This document shows, piece by piece, positions 5,428 to 6,507 of a stretch of DNA of 6,507 nucleotides (its first letter is position 1; every line of letters starts with the position of its first letter). The stretch spans positions 17,125-23,631 of the forward strand of contig DMCH01000010.1 of NCBI GenBank assembly GCA_003446775.1. The letters are read 5' to 3'. The translations under genes and the position numbers were made by a program. The DNA comes from Chloroflexota bacterium (GTDB taxonomy: Bacteria; Chloroflexota; Dormibacteria; Dormibacterales; Dormibacteraceae). Below the pieces are notes generated by a model. The model saw nothing but the letters and a program-made list of their open reading frames with translations, was not told the DNA's origin and searched no databases.

Positions 5428-5838
5428 TCATTGCATGTGAATCCGTTCGGGGGTCACCTTGACGATCACCCGCTGCTGATCCGGGCGGAAGCCCTTGAAT
5501 TTCCGGCCGGTATACAGGCGCGCGAGCTTGTCGATGTGCTCCTCGGCGCCCTCGGTGATCAGCTCCGCGCGGCCCCGGATCGCCAACACGTCGCGGTAAG
5601 GGCGCGCGGGATCGAAGACCGTGATCGCGATCCGATCGTCCCGCTTCAAATTGCGAGCCTTCAGGCGCGGAAAGGCGGTGTTGAAGTACACGTATTTGCC
5701 GTCGGTCTCGATCCAAACGACGGTCGCCTCCGGGCTGCCGTCGGGCAGCAGCGTCGCCACGGTCGCGAAGTGGCGGCCGTTGAGGATCCGAACCTGCCGC
5801 TCCGTTAGCTTGACCACGCTGATATTGTCCGCGGGCAT
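5428..5838 (-). CDS. PPOX-class flavin/F420-binding oxidoreductase, Rv1155-like
   Basis: A 136-residue split-barrel protein of the pyridoxamine 5'-phosphate oxidase-like superfamily. RHFATVATLLPDGSP (22-36), VWIETDGKYVYFNT (41-54), RLKARNLKRDDRIAITVFDP (58-77), RGRAELI (88-94) and HIDKLARLYTG (101-111) match the PPOX class F420-dependent group, which includes mycobacterial Rv1155. Members bind F420 or FMN and act as small soluble, probably dimeric, reductases; the substrate and the choice of cofactor are not decidable here. It is the first gene of a two-gene operon with the acetyltransferase. ATG 5838 shares its CATG with the ATG of the divergent aminotransferase. A GTG at 5817 (residue 8, just before the conserved region) is an alternative start that would remove the overlap; neither has a good ribosome binding site. 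Confidence 0.88.
   Translation of the reverse strand: MPADNISVVKLTERQVRILNGRHFATVATLLPDGSPEATVVWIETDGKYVYFNTAFPRLKARNLKRDDRIAITVFDPARPYRDVLAIRGRAELITEGAEEHIDKLARLYTGRKFKGFRPDQQRVIVKVTPERIHMQ
5820..5828 (+). promoter_or_regulatory. Candidate extended -10 for leaderless transcription of the aminotransferase
   Basis: TGATATTGT contains an extended -10 (TGN) directly before TATTGT, which fits TANNNT. It ends 8 nt before ATG 5837, the spacing expected if transcription begins at the start codon itself. The aminotransferase has no Shine-Dalgarno, which agrees with leaderless initiation. The element lies inside the coding region of the divergent PPOX gene. No -35 is paired with it at normal spacing. 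Confidence 0.45.
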
Positions 5839-6507
5839 GGCTGCAGAGCGCCGACCGTCGATTCACACGCCGCTCCCCGGCCCCAAGGCCGCCGAGTGGA
5901 TCGCCCGAGACGCCAAGGCGATGTCACCGAGCTTCACTCGGGCCTACCCGTTCGTGATGGATCGCGGCAGCGGCTGCTGGGTGACCGACGTGGACGGCAA
6001 CCGCTTCCTGGACTTCACGGCCGGCATCGCCGTCGTCACCACCGGGCACTCGCATCCCCGCGTCGTGGCCGCTATCGAGGAGCAGGCCAGGCGGTTCCTC
6101 CACATGTCCGGCACGGATTTCTACTACCGCTCGGAGATCGAGCTGGCCGAGCGCCTCGAGGCCAAGATCCTCCCGGGGACGCCGGCGAAGGTGTTCTTCA
6201 CCAACTCGGGCGCGGAGGCGATCGAGGGCGCAATGAAGCTGGCCCGATATGCCACGGGGCGGCCCAGCTACATCGCCTTCATCGGCGGCTTCCACGGCCG
6301 GACCTTCGGCGCGCTTTCGCTCACCGCTTCCAAGGCCAGCCAGCGCCGCCGGTTCGCTCCTTTGCTGTCCTCTGTGTTCCATGCGCCTTTCCCTTCCGCC
6401 TCGCGCGGGGTGACGACGGACGAGACCATGACCCGTCTGGAGGAGCTGTTCAGCACGGTCGCACCACCTGAAAGCGTGGCAGCAGTTTTCGTCGAGCCGA
6501 TCCAGGG
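5837..6507 (+). CDS. Class III PLP-dependent aminotransferase (acetylornithine/4-aminobutyrate family), 3' end outside window
   Basis: An open frame of 223 codons runs from ATG 5837 to the window edge without a stop. It begins MAAERRPSIHTPLPGPKAAE, continues with SPSFTRAYPFVMDRGSGCWV, DVDGNRFLDFTAGIAV, TTGHSHP (68-74) and HMSGTDFYY, then NSGAEAIEGAMKLAR (123-137), whose Ser-Gly-Ala binds the PLP phosphate, and GGFHGRT (150-156), whose Phe152-His153 packs against the cofactor. It ends in VFVEPIQ, before the PLP-binding aspartate and the catalytic lysine, so those cannot be checked. These blocks match the 4-aminobutyrate/acetylornithine aminotransferase group; some relatives are amino acid racemases or ornithine aminotransferases, so the donor is undecided. 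The start fits homologues, and its ATG overlaps the divergent PPOX ATG. Confidence 0.9.
   Translation, partial: MAAERRPSIHTPLPGPKAAEWIARDAKAMSPSFTRAYPFVMDRGSGCWVTDVDGNRFLDFTAGIAVVTTGHSHPRVVAAIEEQARRFLHMSGTDFYYRSEIELAERLEAKILPGTPAKVFFTNSGAEAIEGAMKLARYATGRPSYIAFIGGFHGRTFGALSLTASKASQRRRFAPLLSSVFHAPFPSASRGVTTDETMTRLEELFSTVAPPESVAAVFVEPIQ

Noticed and set aside
5810..5815. TTGACC as a -35 box for the aminotransferase
   Set aside because: The only nearby -10, TATTGT at 5823, is 7 nt away, too close to pair with it; at 17 nt the bases are GC-rich and already in the start codon.
5896..6471. A 191-codon plus-strand open frame inside the aminotransferase
   Set aside because: It is the wrong frame; the aminotransferase frame from 5837 carries continuous family motifs to the window edge.
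1..6507. tRNA, rRNA, CRISPR array, transposase or integrase genes
   Set aside because: No cloverleaf, regularly spaced repeats, recombinase motifs or target-site duplications were seen on either strand.

Overview
This is a gene-dense, high-GC window from a bacterial chromosome. GTG and TTG starts, a lipobox protein, an Rv1155-like PPOX protein and an actinobacterial-type thiosulfate sulfurtransferase (closest remembered relative: mycobacterial CysA2/CysA3) suggest a high-GC Terrabacteria lineage such as Actinomycetota, or the Dormibacteria/Chloroflexota side. That placement is inference; there is no rRNA or marker gene here. I see no mobile element, CRISPR array, tRNA or rRNA.

Layout. 1-737 (+): the last codons of an unidentified gene, then a type II haloacid-dehalogenase-like HAD hydrolase. 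734-1564 (-): a DapF-family protein that converges on the HAD gene and shares a CTAG at the stops; both catalytic cysteines of the family are serine. 1565-1836: a divergent regulatory region with a candidate dapF promoter and 5'-leader hairpin on one strand. On the other strand it holds a candidate leaderless 20-codon reading frame ending in Cys-Phe-Cys-Ser, followed by overlapping hairpins and a T-run. 1837-3550 (+): a tightly overlapped operon of thiosulfate sulfurtransferase, DUF4395 membrane protein and membrane-anchored thioredoxin-like protein. 3560-4810 (+): a substrate-binding lipoprotein of the branched-chain amino acid type, 9 nt after the operon and without its permease or ATPase genes in view. 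4811-4913: palindromes between convergent genes. 4914-5838 (-): a GNAT acetyltransferase and a PPOX/F420-type flavoprotein in one operon. 5837-6507 (+): the N-terminal half of a class III PLP aminotransferase, running off the window; its ATG and the ATG of the divergent PPOX gene share one CATG.

How the parts fit. The most coherent unit is 1657-3550: a sulfane-sulfur-transferring rhodanese is co-translated with a CxxC-bearing membrane protein and a membrane-anchored CxxC thioredoxin, apparently behind a cysteine-codon leader peptide. This resembles the cysteine-responsive, Cys-rich leaderless leader ORFs reported upstream of mycobacterial sulfur genes, and is the best candidate here for an undescribed regulatory element. 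The second notable item is the double Cys-to-Ser DapF-like protein, whose activity cannot be assumed to be diaminopimelate epimerisation.
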